A stretch of 64,000 nt of DNA from an uncultured Clostridia bacterium. Its GTDB lineage: Bacteria > Bacillota > Clostridia > UBA1381. Under the pieces are notes generated by a model that was not told the origin of the DNA, ran no database searches, and saw nothing but the letters and a program-made list of their open reading frames with translations. The position numbers and the translations under genes were made by a program. Below are positions 21,598 through 32,200 of the stretch, in pieces (the first letter of the stretch is position 1; every line of letters starts with the position of its first letter). Location of the stretch: NCBI GenBank assembly GCA_947624165.1, contig CANQJC010000001.1, positions 1 to 64,000 on the forward strand, in the 5' to 3' direction.

Positions 21598-24018
21598 ATG
21601 GCAGAAACATTAAAACTCGGAGAATTAACGAAAAATCTGAAAATTACAAATAAGGACGTTATTGCAAAGCTCGCCGCTTACGGCGTGGAATTAAAAAGCG
21701 CGGCAAGCGCGATAAACGAGGATATCGCCGGACTGATCCTCGATATGTACACGCAGTCCAACGAGGTAAGCGAAAGCGAACTGAACGAGCTTCGTTCCGA
21801 CGCGCTCAAGGCGTTCGAAGCCGAGAAGGAACGCATCGAAGCGGAGGAAGCGCGTAAAAAGGCGGATGAGGAAAAAGCCGCCAAGGAAGAAGCTCAAAAG
21901 CAAGCCGCCGGAAAGAAACAGGAGAAAAAAGAAAAAACGCCCGAGAAGCCAAAACGCGAAAAGCACAAGAAGGTAGCGAAAAAGCAAACGGGACAGAAGA
22001 TAGATTTAAGCAACGTCGATCATTCGGATTCCGGCGAGGAGTATATAGTCAGAACGGAAGAAAGAAAACGCCATGTCGATACGCGTCAGTCGATAGTCGA
22101 ACTCGATAAAATCGAATCGCGCGAAAGAATAGAAGATATGGTACCCGACCATATTAAAACGGACAGAAAGGGCGGCAAGACAAAGAATAAGAGGGGCGGC
22201 AGACAGAACGACCGCCGCCGCGAAAAGGAAAAGCAGCCCAAGCACGAAATCAAGGCAAAGGTAATAACCGAGATAGAAGTCGGAGAGACTATCCCCGTGG
22301 GCGAACTTGCGTCGAGAATGGGCAAGACGTCCGCAGAGGTCGTAAAGAAGCTTATGATGCTCGGCATAATGGCGACCCAGAACCAGTCGGTAGACTATGA
22401 GACCGCCGCGCTGGTAGGCATGGATTTCGGAATAGAGGTCAAGCAGGAGGTTATCCTCACAAAAGAGGATATGCTTATGATAGAAACAGAGCATGAGGAC
22501 AAGGAAGAAGATCTCGTTCCGCGTCCCCCCGTCGTTGTCGTAATGGGTCACGTAGACCATGGTAAGACCTCGCTTTTGGACGCGATTCGCCATACGAGCG
22601 TGACCGATACGGAAGCGGGAGGTATCACGCAGCATATCGGCGCGTACAGCGTAAAGCTTAACGACAGAGTTATAACGTTCCTTGACACACCCGGACACGA
22701 AGCGTTTACGACGATGAGAGCGCGCGGCGCGCAGGTCACGGACGTGGCTATACTTGTCGTTGCCGCGGACGACGGAATCATGCCGCAGACGGTTGAAGCG
22801 ATCAACCACGCGAAAGCGGCGGGCGTTACGATCGTCGTGGCGATAAACAAGATAGACAAAGAGGGCGCGAACCCCGACAGAGTACGTCAGGCGTTGACGG
22901 AATACGATCTCGTTCCCGAGGAATGGGGCGGCGATACGGTTTGCGTTGAAATTTCCGCAAAGAAACGCATAAATATAGACGGACTTCTTGAAATGGTACT
23001 GCTTGTTGCGGATATGAAGGAATTGAAAGCGAATCCGAACCGCGACGCGCAGGGTACGGTCATAGAAGCGCAGATAGACAAGGGACGCGGACCCGTCGCG
23101 ACCGTTCTTGTACAAAACGGAACTCTCAACGTGGGCGACTTTGTCATAGCCGGAACGACGGTGGGCAGAGTGCGCGCCATGATAAACGACAAGGGCAGAC
23201 GCGTAAAGACAGCACCGCCCTCCACGCCCGTTGAAATACTCGGACTTTCCGAAGCACCGTCGGGCGGCGACACATTTATGGTAGTCGCGAACGAGAAGCT
23301 CGCGCGCGACGTTGCGGAGCAGAGAAAACAGCAGATACAGGAGACAAAATTCAACCAGGTCGTTAAGGTATCGCTCGACAATTTGTTCAGTCAGATAGAC
23401 GAGGGCAACATGAAGGAGCTTAACGTTATTATAAAAGCGGACGTTCAGGGAAGCGTCGAGGCGGTAAAGCAGTCGCTTGAAAAGCTCTCCAACGACGAGG
23501 TGAGAGTTAAGGCGATACACGGCGGCGTAGGCGCGATAAACGAATCCGACGTTATGCTGGCGAACGCTTCAAACGCCATTATTGTCGGCTTTAACGTGCG
23601 TCCCGACGCGGGCGCGGTCGCATCGGCGCAGCAGCAGGAGGTTGACATAAGACTTTACAGAGTTATTTATCAGGCGATAGAGGAAATTGAAGCGGCGATG
23701 AAGGGTATGCTTGACCCCGAATACAAGGAGGTTGTTTTAGGATATGCCGAGGTACGCCAGACGTTCAAGGTTTCAAACGTCGGAACGATCGCCGGCTGCT
23801 ACGTTACGCAGGGTAAGATACAGCGTAACGCCGACATAAGAATAGTAAGAGACGGAATAATAATCCACGAGGGCAAAATAGATTCTCTGAAGCGTTTCAA
23901 GGACGACGCTAAGGAAGTACCCGAGAATTTCGAATGCGGTCTCGGCGTGGAGAATTTCAACGATATCAAGGAAGGCGACACGATAGAGTGCTTCGTAATG
24001 GAAGAAATAGAAAGGTAA
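21598..24018 (+). CDS. infB: Translation initiation factor IF-2
   Basis: An 806-residue GTPase that delivers initiator tRNA to the 30S subunit and promotes subunit joining. The N-terminal part has an IF2_N motif ([15 protein letters not shown]), then a Lys/Glu-rich low-complexity linker from about residue 70 to 230, and a second IF2_N ([19 protein letters not shown]). The G domain begins near residue 310 with [23 protein letters not shown] and NKIDK, all intact. Domains II to IV follow, ending in [11 protein letters not shown]. The start at 21598 is supported by GAAAGGGTG; a frame to 21577 lacks such a site. Confidence 0.97.
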   Translation: MAETLKLGELTKNLKITNKDVIAKLAAYGVELKSAASAINEDIAGLILDMYTQSNEVSESELNELRSDALKAFEAEKERIEAEEARKKADEEKAAKEEAQKQAAGKKQEKKEKTPEKPKREKHKKVAKKQTGQKIDLSNVDHSDSGEEYIVRTEERKRHVDTRQSIVELDKIESRERIEDMVPDHIKTDRKGGKTKNKRGGRQNDRRREKEKQPKHEIKAKVITEIEVGETIPVGELASRMGKTSAEVVKKLMMLGIMATQNQSVDYETAALVGMDFGIEVKQEVILTKEDMLMIETEHEDKEEDLVPRPPVVVVMGHVDHGKTSLLDAIRHTSVTDTEAGGITQHIGAYSVKLNDRVITFLDTPGHEAFTTMRARGAQVTDVAILVVAADDGIMPQTVEAINHAKAAGVTIVVAINKIDKEGANPDRVRQALTEYDLVPEEWGGDTVCVEISAKKRINIDGLLEMVLLVADMKELKANPNRDAQGTVIEAQIDKGRGPVATVLVQNGTLNVGDFVIAGTTVGRVRAMINDKGRRVKTAPPSTPVEILGLSEAPSGGDTFMVVANEKLARDVAEQRKQQIQETKFNQVVKVSLDNLFSQIDEGNMKELNVIIKADVQGSVEAVKQSLEKLSNDEVRVKAIHGGVGAINESDVMLANASNAIIVGFNVRPDAGAVASAQQQEVDIRLYRVIYQAIEEIEAAMKGMLDPEYKEVVLGYAEVRQTFKVSNVGTIAGCYVTQGKIQRNADIRIVRDGIIIHEGKIDSLKRFKDDAKEVPENFECGLGVENFNDIKEGDTIECFVMEEIER

Positions 24019-24049
24019 GGCTCGGACACGAACCGAAAAAAGGATTTAT

Positions 24050-24397
24050 ATGGCAAGGATAGACAAGATAAACGAGGAAGTAAAGCGTGAGCTTGCGGCG
24101 GTAATACGCGAGCTGAAGGATTCCCGTATACCGCTTATGACGAGCGTTGTGACAGTGAACGTAACAAACGACCTGCGTTACGCGAAAGCGTATATATCCG
24201 TCATGGGCGACGAGAAAACAAAGAGCGAAGCCATGCGCGGATTAAGGAGCGCGGCGGGTTTTATAAGGCGCGAAATTGGGGAAAGGGTGGATCTGAGGTA
24301 CACGCCCGAATTTATCTTCGAGCTTGATTCCTCGATCGAACACGGCGCGCGTATTGAGACGCTCCTAAACGATTTAAACAAACAGCGAAAAGAATAG
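24050..24397 (+). CDS. rbfA: 30S ribosome-binding factor RbfA
   Basis: A 115-residue KH-fold protein for late 30S assembly and 16S rRNA 5'-end maturation. It starts RIDKINEEVKRELAAVIRE and has the family segments DLRYAKAYISVMGDE and LRYTPEFIFELDSSIEHG. Position directly after infB, 31 bases away, is the usual one. AAAGGA precedes the ATG. It ends 10 bases before nrnA. Confidence 0.95.
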   Translation: MARIDKINEEVKRELAAVIRELKDSRIPLMTSVVTVNVTNDLRYAKAYISVMGDEKTKSEAMRGLRSAAGFIRREIGERVDLRYTPEFIFELDSSIEHGARIETLLNDLNKQRKE

Positions 24398-24407
24398 GGG
24401 GATTTTT

Positions 24408-25367
24408 ATGCAGGCGGTCATTGACAAAATAATCAAGGCGAAATCGGTTGCGATTTTTCCTCATGTGAACGAGGATCCCGACGCGCTCGGCTCATGCTTT
24501 GCGTTCGCGGCGATGCTTCGTAAAATGAATAAAAAAGCTACCATATACGTAAGCGGCAAGATTGAAAAAAGATTGTCGTTTATCGGCACGGATTACGTGA
24601 TTTATCACGACGGAATTGAGCATGACCACGACTTGTGCGCCTGTCTCGACTGCGGCGACATCGAACGCATATCCAATCGCCGCGCGATGTTCGACGAGAT
24701 TGCAAATTCGGTCAATATCGACCACCACTTTACCAATACGCGTTTTGCCGACGCAAATTACGTTGACGGAAACGCGTCCGCGACGGGCGAGATCCTTTTC
24801 GAGCTTTTCTCGCGTATGGGACTGAAGCCGGACGACGACATAGCCAAAAGCTTGTATATCGCGATAAGCTCCGACACGGGCTGTTACAAATACAGCAATG
24901 TCACGCCGAAAACTATGCGCACGGCGGCAAGTCTGCTCGAATATGATTTTGACCATGCCGAGATCGCGCGGCTTCTGTTCGACTGCGAGTCGATAAACGC
25001 CGTTAAGCTTCGCGCCGAGGTGATGAGCTCCGTGAAGCAGTATGAGGACGGCATGATAACGCTTGTTATCACCGACGAGAAAATTGGCAGTAAGTACGGG
25101 CTGGAAAAGCAGGATATCCCGAATCTTGTGGATATTCCCAGACGTATAGAAGGATGCGAGATCGCCGTGTGTCTAAAACGCGTGGACGACGGGTTCCGGC
25201 TCAACCTGCGTTCAAACGGCGACGCCGACGTTGCCGAGGTCGCCGTTGAATTCGGCGGCGGCGGTCATGTCAGAGCCGCGGGAGCGACCGTGCTCATAAA
25301 GGACGCCGACGCTGCGGAAAAAGCCGTCGTCGACGCGTGCAGAAGGGCGTTGAATAAGATAAAATGA
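24408..25367 (+). CDS. nrnA: DHH/DHHA1 phosphoesterase NrnA (oligoribonuclease/pAp phosphatase)
   Basis: A 319-residue enzyme predicted to degrade short RNA oligonucleotides and dephosphorylate 3',5'-pAp. The DHH domain has HVNEDPDALGS near residue 19, CLDCGD near residue 80 and the DHH motif NIDHHFTN at about 103-110, all needed for two-Mn binding. The DHHA1 domain ends with FGGGGHVRAAGA near residue 285. It is located between rbfA and truB, as in Bacillus-like operons, and its stop overlaps the truB start by four bases (ATGA). Confidence 0.94.
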   Translation: MQAVIDKIIKAKSVAIFPHVNEDPDALGSCFAFAAMLRKMNKKATIYVSGKIEKRLSFIGTDYVIYHDGIEHDHDLCACLDCGDIERISNRRAMFDEIANSVNIDHHFTNTRFADANYVDGNASATGEILFELFSRMGLKPDDDIAKSLYIAISSDTGCYKYSNVTPKTMRTAASLLEYDFDHAEIARLLFDCESINAVKLRAEVMSSVKQYEDGMITLVITDEKIGSKYGLEKQDIPNLVDIPRRIEGCEIAVCLKRVDDGFRLNLRSNGDADVAEVAVEFGGGGHVRAAGATVLIKDADAAEKAVVDACRRALNKIK

Positions 25368-26233
25368 ACGGCATAATCATACTTGACAAGCCCGAGGGAC
25401 GCACCTCGCACGATATGGTTTACATAATGCGTAAGCTTACCGGCGAAAAAAAGGTGGGACATACGGGTACTCTCGACCCGATGGCCTCCGGCGTTCTGCC
25501 GATATGCGTCGGCAGCGCGACGAAAGCTGCGGACATGCTTACGCTTTCCGATAAACGCTATACCGCAGAAATCACGTTCGGCGCGGCTACCGATACTCAG
25601 GATTCGACGGGAACTGTGATAAAAGAAAGCCGAGAACGGCGCACGGACGATGAAATTCGCGCCGCCGTATCGGAATTTGTCGGAGATATCGAGCAGATAC
25701 CGCCGATGTATTCGGCTGTAAAAAAGAACGGCAGGAAGCTTTATGAGCTTGCAAGACAGGGGATAGAGACGGAACGCGCCCCAAGACGCGTAACGATATA
25801 TTCGGCGCGCGTCGTTAAAATCGACTTTCCGCGCGCCGTCATAGACGTGTCATGCTCTAAGGGAGCGTATATAAGAACGCTTTGCGCCGATATAGGCGAA
25901 AGGCTCGGCATATTCGCGCATATGAGCGCGCTGCGCCGTACAAAGACGGGAATGTTCACCATAGAAGAAAGCCGCACGCCGGACGAGCTTCGCGAAATGA
26001 GCGAAAACGGCGCGCTTTGCGACGCGCTTATTCCGACCGACGCGCTTTTTTCGCACCTCGAAGAAATACATCTGAACGCGAAGCAGAGCGTAAGCGTTAC
26101 AAACGGCGTAAGAATGACGTACAGAGGAGAGGAAAACAAGTCGTACAGAGTATACGACGGGAACGGTGAATTTCTGTGCGTGTCGAAAATCGTCGACGGA
26201 CGGCTGATGCTTGTCAAATCCTTCTGGACATAA
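25364..26233 (+). CDS. truB: tRNA pseudouridine(55) synthase TruB
   Basis: A 289-residue enzyme forming pseudouridine 55 in the T-loop of tRNAs. The N-terminal signature LDKPEGRTSHDMV and the catalytic motif GHTGTLDPMASGVLP, with Asp38, are intact. The C-terminal PUA-like region is shortened but present. Four-base overlap with nrnA implies translational coupling. Confidence 0.96.
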   Translation: MNGIIILDKPEGRTSHDMVYIMRKLTGEKKVGHTGTLDPMASGVLPICVGSATKAADMLTLSDKRYTAEITFGAATDTQDSTGTVIKESRERRTDDEIRAAVSEFVGDIEQIPPMYSAVKKNGRKLYELARQGIETERAPRRVTIYSARVVKIDFPRAVIDVSCSKGAYIRTLCADIGERLGIFAHMSALRRTKTGMFTIEESRTPDELREMSENGALCDALIPTDALFSHLEEIHLNAKQSVSVTNGVRMTYRGEENKSYRVYDGNGEFLCVSKIVDGRLMLVKSFWT

Positions 26234-26274
26234 ACGGAGCAAGTAATTTTACAACATAAAAAGGAGGGCGGATA

Positions 26275-27177
26275 ATGGAAATAATACGTGATAAAGCCGA
26301 ATATGACGGCACTGTCGTCGCGCTCGGCAACTTCGACGGACTGCACGTCGCGCATATGACGATAATCCGAAACGGAATAAAATTCGCCCGAGAAAACGGA
26401 TTAAAAAGCGGCGTGCTGCTTTTTGACGAGAATACAAGAGAGGTAATGCAGGGAGGGATCGAGCTTATCACTCCCAACGAAGCGAAGCTGGAGCTGCTTG
26501 AACGCGAGAAACCCGATTTCGTGTTTATGCGAAGCTTCGACAGAGAGTTTATGCGAAAAACGCCGGAGGAGTTTGCGGAGTATCTCAGAGATACGCTCCG
26601 CGCGAAAGCCGTGTGCGTGGGATACGATTATTCCTTCGGATATAAAGCGACGGGAAACGTGGACACGCTGAAGAGTCTCGGTGAAAAATACGGATTCGCG
26701 GTGCTCGTGACAGACGCGATAAAGATAGACGGCAGAATCGTTTCAAGCACATATATAAGACGGCTCATAAAAGAGGGACGCATGGAGGAAGCGGAACGTT
26801 TCCTCGGCAGACGTTACTGTATAGAGGGACGCGTCGTAAAGGGGCTGCAAAACGGAGTAAAGATGGGAATACCCACGGCGAACGTGGATTATGATATAAA
26901 TATGGCTCTTCCGTCGGAGGGCGTGTATGCGGGAGTCGCGTATACGGATAAACGAAGACTGAAATGCGTTGTGAACGTAGGAAGGAATCTCACGTTCGGC
27001 GCGAGCAAGCTGACGGTGGAAGCGCATATTCTCGGCTTTAATGAGGATATTTACGGGAAATATATACGCGTAAGCTTTGCGAAAAGACTGCGCGGCGTAA
27101 TAAAATTCGACAGCGTTGACGAGCTTATAAAAAGAATACATAAGGATATGGAAACCGTTTCGGATATGGATTTATAG
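26275..27177 (+). CDS. ribF: Bifunctional riboflavin kinase/FAD synthetase
   Basis: A 300-residue enzyme converting riboflavin to FMN and FMN to FAD. The N-terminal nucleotidyltransferase domain shows ALGNFDGLHVAHM, the HxGH-like motif with Ala in place of Gly, and DYSFGYKATGN. The C-terminal kinase domain shows GRVVKGLQNGVKMGIPTANV with the invariant PTAN. The start follows GGAGGG. The position after truB is the standard Firmicute order. Confidence 0.95.
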   Translation: MEIIRDKAEYDGTVVALGNFDGLHVAHMTIIRNGIKFARENGLKSGVLLFDENTREVMQGGIELITPNEAKLELLEREKPDFVFMRSFDREFMRKTPEEFAEYLRDTLRAKAVCVGYDYSFGYKATGNVDTLKSLGEKYGFAVLVTDAIKIDGRIVSSTYIRRLIKEGRMEEAERFLGRRYCIEGRVVKGLQNGVKMGIPTANVDYDINMALPSEGVYAGVAYTDKRRLKCVVNVGRNLTFGASKLTVEAHILGFNEDIYGKYIRVSFAKRLRGVIKFDSVDELIKRIHKDMETVSDMDL

Positions 27178-27189
27178 GAGGGAAATATA

Positions 27190-28548
27190 ATGTTTACAGC
27201 TATCATTCTTGCGGCGGGTATGGGTACGCGTATGAAGTCGGAAATGCCCAAGGTGATCCATAGGGTGTGCGGCAAACCTCTCGTAAAATGGGTCATCGAC
27301 GCCGCCAAAAACGCGGGCGCGGACGAGATATGCGTTGTGGTCGGACATAAAGCGCAGATGGTAAAGGAAACGCTCGGCGGCGCGTGCGGCTTCGCGCTCC
27401 AGGAGGAACAGAAGGGAACGGGTCACGCCGTGATGCAGGCTATGGATTATATAAAACAGGCGCGCGGCGAGGTCGTTATTTTAAACGGCGACACGCCGCT
27501 CATAACGTCCGAGACGATAAAGAGCGCGCTGGAATACCACAGAGCCGACAAAAACCACGCGACTGTTATCACAGCCGTACTTCCCGACGCATCGGGATAC
27601 GGAAGGATCGTCCGCGCAAAGGACGGCTCGGTCATGAAGATAGTCGAGCAGAAGGACGCGACCGACGAGGAAAAGAAGATAAACGAAGTCAATTCGGGTA
27701 TGTACGTATTCGACGCGCCCTCGCTTGCGTTCACGCTCGGAAAGCTTACTCCGAATAACGCGCAGGGAGAATATTATCTCACGGACACGCTCGAAATACT
27801 TTTGGGCGAGGGCAGAAAAATCGGCGGCTTCGCGCTCGACGATAACGATGAGATACGCGGTATAAACGACAGAGTACAGCTTAGCGAAGCGGAAAAAATA
27901 ATGTCGAAGCGTATCAACGAAAAACATATGCGTAACGGAGTTACCATACACGCTCCCGAAAGCGTGTATATAGAGGACGGCGCGGAAATAGGACGCGACA
28001 CCGAAATATTCCGCGACGTGACGATAAAAGCGGGTACCAAAATCGGCTCGGGCTGCGTGATAGGTTCGGGCAGTCTGCTCGACAATGCCGTTGTAAAGGA
28101 CGGCGCGGACGTGTTAAGCTCCGTCATTCTTTCTTCAACGGTAGGCGAGGGGACGCACGTGGGACCGTTCGCGTACATACGCCCCGGCTGTACAGTCGGA
28201 CGCGATGTAAAGGTGGGCGACTTTGTGGAGCTTAAAAATTCAAGCATAGGAAACGGCACGAAGATCTCTCATCTGACGTACATAGGCGACAGCGACGTCG
28301 GCGAGAGGGTCAATTTCGGCTGCGGAACGGTCACCTGCAACTACGACGGAAAAAATAAGTTCAGAACGGTGATCGGCGACGACTGCTTCGTGGGCTGCAA
28401 CACGAATTTTGTGTCCCCGATAAACGTCGGCAGCGGCTCGTATATTGCGGCGGGCTCCACGATAACCGAGGACATTCCCGAAAACAGTCTGTCGATCGCC
28501 AGAGCGAGACAGGTAAACAAAGAGGGCTGGAAGGATAAAAGAAAATGA
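27190..28548 (+). CDS. glmU: Bifunctional GlmU (GlcNAc-1-P uridyltransferase/GlcN-1-P acetyltransferase)
   Basis: A 452-residue enzyme making UDP-GlcNAc for peptidoglycan and wall polymers. The uridyltransferase signature is LAAGMGTRMKSEMPKVIH, and the C-terminal left-handed beta-helix carries hexapeptide repeats ending in the acetyltransferase region GSYIAAGSTITEDIPENSL. Length is normal. It supplies substrate for the tagO/wecA and wecB genes at 40-42 kb. GGAGGG precedes the ATG. Confidence 0.96.
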   Translation: MFTAIILAAGMGTRMKSEMPKVIHRVCGKPLVKWVIDAAKNAGADEICVVVGHKAQMVKETLGGACGFALQEEQKGTGHAVMQAMDYIKQARGEVVILNGDTPLITSETIKSALEYHRADKNHATVITAVLPDASGYGRIVRAKDGSVMKIVEQKDATDEEKKINEVNSGMYVFDAPSLAFTLGKLTPNNAQGEYYLTDTLEILLGEGRKIGGFALDDNDEIRGINDRVQLSEAEKIMSKRINEKHMRNGVTIHAPESVYIEDGAEIGRDTEIFRDVTIKAGTKIGSGCVIGSGSLLDNAVVKDGADVLSSVILSSTVGEGTHVGPFAYIRPGCTVGRDVKVGDFVELKNSSIGNGTKISHLTYIGDSDVGERVNFGCGTVTCNYDGKNKFRTVIGDDCFVGCNTNFVSPINVGSGSYIAAGSTITEDIPENSLSIARARQVNKEGWKDKRK

Positions 28549-28631
28549 CACGCGGATTTAAGAATTTTTTGGGGCGGATAAAATTTCCGCCTCATTTGAA
28601 TTTGAGACATGATACGGAGGACTGTAAGAAT

Positions 28632-29198
28632 ATGTATGTGGTTGCGGGTCTCGGAAACCCCGGCGCGCAATATGATATGACGCGTCATAATATAGGATTT
28701 CATACGATAGACTATATAGCGGATAAGCGCGGCGCGCGCCTGAACAAGCTGAAATTCAAGTCGCTTTACGGCGAATGTACGATATGTTCCGAAAAGGTAT
28801 ATCTCGTAAAGCCGCAGACGTATATGAATTTGAGCGGAGACAGTATAGGCGAGATCGCGTCGTTTTATAAGATCCCGCCAGAAAACATAATAATAATAAA
28901 CGACGATATCTCTCTCGATACGGGAAGGATAAGAGTGAGACCGAAGGGCAGCGCGGGAGGACACAACGGATTAAAATCCATAATACAGCGTCTCGGCACC
29001 GACGAGTTTCCGCGCGTCAAAATAGGCGTGGGCGCGCCCGACCGTGAGGATCATGACCTTGCCGACTATGTTCTCGGACGCTTCACAAAGGATGAGATAC
29101 CGATTATGGAAAAAGCTATAATGAAAGCCGATGAAGCCGTCGAGGAGATAATACGCGGCGGCGTGCAGTCGGCTATGAATAAGTGCAACGGCAAATAA
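28632..29198 (+). CDS. pth: Peptidyl-tRNA hydrolase
   Basis: A 188-residue enzyme that releases peptides from prematurely dropped tRNAs. Recognised by YVVAGLGNPGAQYDMTRHNIGF with catalytic His19, KPQTYMNLSG and GSAGGHNGLKSI. An in-frame ATG at 28545 overlaps the glmU stop and would add 29 residues not seen in Pth proteins; ACGGAGG at 28614-28620 supports the start at 28632. It sits between glmU and mfd, a common order in Firmicutes. Confidence 0.94.
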   Translation: MYVVAGLGNPGAQYDMTRHNIGFHTIDYIADKRGARLNKLKFKSLYGECTICSEKVYLVKPQTYMNLSGDSIGEIASFYKIPPENIIIINDDISLDTGRIRVRPKGSAGGHNGLKSIIQRLGTDEFPRVKIGVGAPDREDHDLADYVLGRFTKDEIPIMEKAIMKADEAVEEIIRGGVQSAMNKCNGK

Positions 29199-29211
29199 AA
29201 GGAAGTATATA

Positions 29212-32200
29212 ATGAAATTTTCGGACATATTGAGAGACTACCCGCCGTACAGGGAAATAGCGGACAATTTGCCGGACGCCCCGTCGTCGATCGCGGGTAT
29301 AGTCGAGTCGGCGCAGGGACAGCTTATCGACGCTCTTGCGCGTGAAAATAAATCGTCCGCGCTCGTTGTCTGTTACAGCGACATGGAAGCGAGAAAGCTT
29401 TGCTCGGACATAGAGCTTTACCGCCCCGACGCACTTTATTTTCCGTCGAAGGATTATGTTTTCTACAACATAGAGACGTCCGCGCGTCAGAACGAGCAGC
29501 GAAGGATATCCGTTATAGAGAAGCTTATGCGCGGCGGCGAACATATTGTTGTGACAAGTCTCGACGCGCTTTTGGAATATACCGCGCCCAAGAGAGAGAC
29601 GGAGGATATGTATATACGTCTTTCCGTGGGCGGCAGAGCCGACGTCGGGGAAATATCGAAGCGGCTCGTCGTGATGGGTTACACGCGCGAGGACAGCGTC
29701 GAAGCGTCGGGTCAGTTCGCGGTCAGAGGAGGTATACTCGATATATTCACCCCCGGCGGCGACAACCCTTACAGAATCGAATTTTTCGACGACGAGATAG
29801 ATTCCGTAAGAGAATTTGACGCGTATACGCAGCGTTCCACGAACGCCGCCGAATCCGTCACTGTCCCTCCGGCGAGGGAAGCGATAATGGACGACGAAAA
29901 AACAGCCGCGCTTATCGCGGAGCTTGAGAAGCGCGTCCGTGCTGCGAAACGAAAAAAAAGCGATGAAACCGAATTTATAAATATTACCGAATCCGATATT
30001 GAAAGACTGAGGGAAACGCGTTATTTTCCGTCGATAGACAAGTATGTTTCGCTCATTTACGGACGTATACCGTCCGTGCTCGACTATTTTTCGGAATCGG
30101 ATCTTTTGTTCATAGCGGACCCGAAGCGTATAGAGGAGCGGGGACGCTCGTTTGCGTGGGAGAAAAACGAACAGATCGCGGAGCTTAAGGAAAAAGGGAT
30201 ACTGGGCGCGTACAAGGACGCGTATTACCTCGATTACGAGGACGCGGCGCGAATCTTTGAAAAGAGACGGCTGATCTCGCTCGACGTGCTTTCGCACTCC
30301 ACGTCGCGTTTTAAATATAAAAGGCTCGTGTCGTTTACGACCAAGACCACCGTTTCGTTCCACGGAAAAATAGAATACTTGTACGAGGACTTGAAGCGAT
30401 GGCAGGAGAGCGGCTATACCGTCGTGATCCTCTGTTCGTCGCGCGGCAGAGGTGAAAATCTCGCGGGCGTTCTCGGCGAAAGAGGAATACGCGCGCGCTG
30501 CGTTTTTGACGGAAACGCCGATTTTGAATCGGGAGAAACCGTTATAGTCCGCGGAGATTTGAGCAAGGGCTTCGAGTACCCAGAAATCAAATTCGTCCTC
30601 GTTTCCGACAGGGAAATTTTCGAAACGAAAAAGAACCGCCGAAGACGCAGCGAGGACAACGCGAACAGAATAAAAAGCTATACCGACATAAGCGCGGGAG
30701 ATTACGTCGTACATCAGACGCACGGTATAGGTCAGTACGAGGGTACGCAAAAAATGACGGTAAACGGCGTGACGAAGGATTATCTCAAGATTCGTTACCG
30801 CGGTTCCGATTCGCTGTATATACCGATAGATCAGCTCAACCTTCTGTATAAGTATGTAGGCGGCACAGATAAACAGCTTAAGCTCAATCGTCTCGGCGGG
30901 AACGAGTGGAACCGCACGAAGCAGCGTGTGAAACAGTCCACCGACGAGCTTGCCGGTAAGCTTGTCCGTCTTTACGCGAAGCGCGAAAGGGCGCAGGGCT
31001 TCGCGTTCAGCCCCGACACCCCGTGGCAGCGCGAATTTGAGGACACGTTTAATTATCAGGAAACGGAGGATCAGCTTCGTTCGATAGAGGAAGTCAAAGC
31101 CGATATGGAAAAGCCGCGTCCCATGGACCGCCTTCTTTGCGGCGACGTGGGCTTCGGTAAAACAGAGGTGGCTCTGCGCGCGGCGTTCAAGGCGGTGTCG
31201 GATTCCAAGCAGGTGGCTTACCTGTGTCCGACTACGATACTCGCGATGCAGCATTACGAGACATTTCTAAACCGTATGGGAAATTTTCCGATAAAGGTCG
31301 AAATGCTTTCGCGCTTCCGCACCCCGTCGGAGCAGAAGCGTATACTCAAAATGCTCAAAACAGGTGAAATAGATATTATCATAGGCACCCACAGGATACT
31401 TTCCGCGGATTTGAGCTTTAAGGATTTGGGATTGCTTATCGTGGACGAGGAACAGCGTTTCGGCGTCGCACACAAGGAAAGGCTCAAGGAGATCAGGGAA
31501 AACGTAGACGTGCTCACGATGACGGCGACGCCGATACCTCGCACGCTGCACATGGCGATGACGGGCGTGCGCGATATGAGCGTGCTTGCCGTACCGCCCG
31601 AAAACCGATATCCCGTGCAGACCTACGTGCTTGAGGACAATCCGGCCGTAATAGAGGACGCGATACGCAACGAGCTTTCGCGCGGCGGTCAGGTGTTCTA
31701 TCTTTATAACCGCGTGCAGGGCATATACAGAAAAGCGTCGTGGATAAGCTCGCTTTTCCCCGACGCCGCCGTAGCCGTCGGACACGGGAAGATGAAGGAA
31801 GACGAGCTTGAGGATATCATGTACGACATGGTAAACGGACGTACCGACATACTCGTCTGCACGACGATAATAGAAACGGGACTGGATATACCGAACGCCA
31901 ATACTATCATCATAGAAAATGCCGACCAAATGGGACTTGCGCAGCTCTATCAGCTTCGCGGACGCGTCGGACGCTCCAACCGCGCGGCGTATGCATATCT
32001 CACGTACCACCGTGACAAGATATTGTCGGAGGTTGCGTCCAAACGTCTGAGGGCGGTCAGGGAATTTACGGAATTCGGCTCGGGCTTCAAAATCGCGATG
32101 CGCGATCTCGAGATACGCGGCGCGGGAAATATCCTCGGCGCGGAACAGCACGGACACATGGACGCGGTAGGATACGACATGTACTGCAAGCTGCTCAAGG

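Noticed and set aside
22006-23520. 504-codon open frame on the minus strand
   Set aside because: Antisense shadow of infB, low-complexity composition, no ribosome binding site or family features.
28545-28631. 29-residue N-terminal extension of Pth
   Set aside because: Not found in the family, and a proper ribosome binding site precedes the internal ATG at 28632.
29173-31254. 693-codon open frame on the minus strand
   Set aside because: It lies wholly antisense to the well-conserved mfd gene and encodes an Arg/Tyr/Val-rich sequence without domains; long antisense frames follow from the codon usage here.
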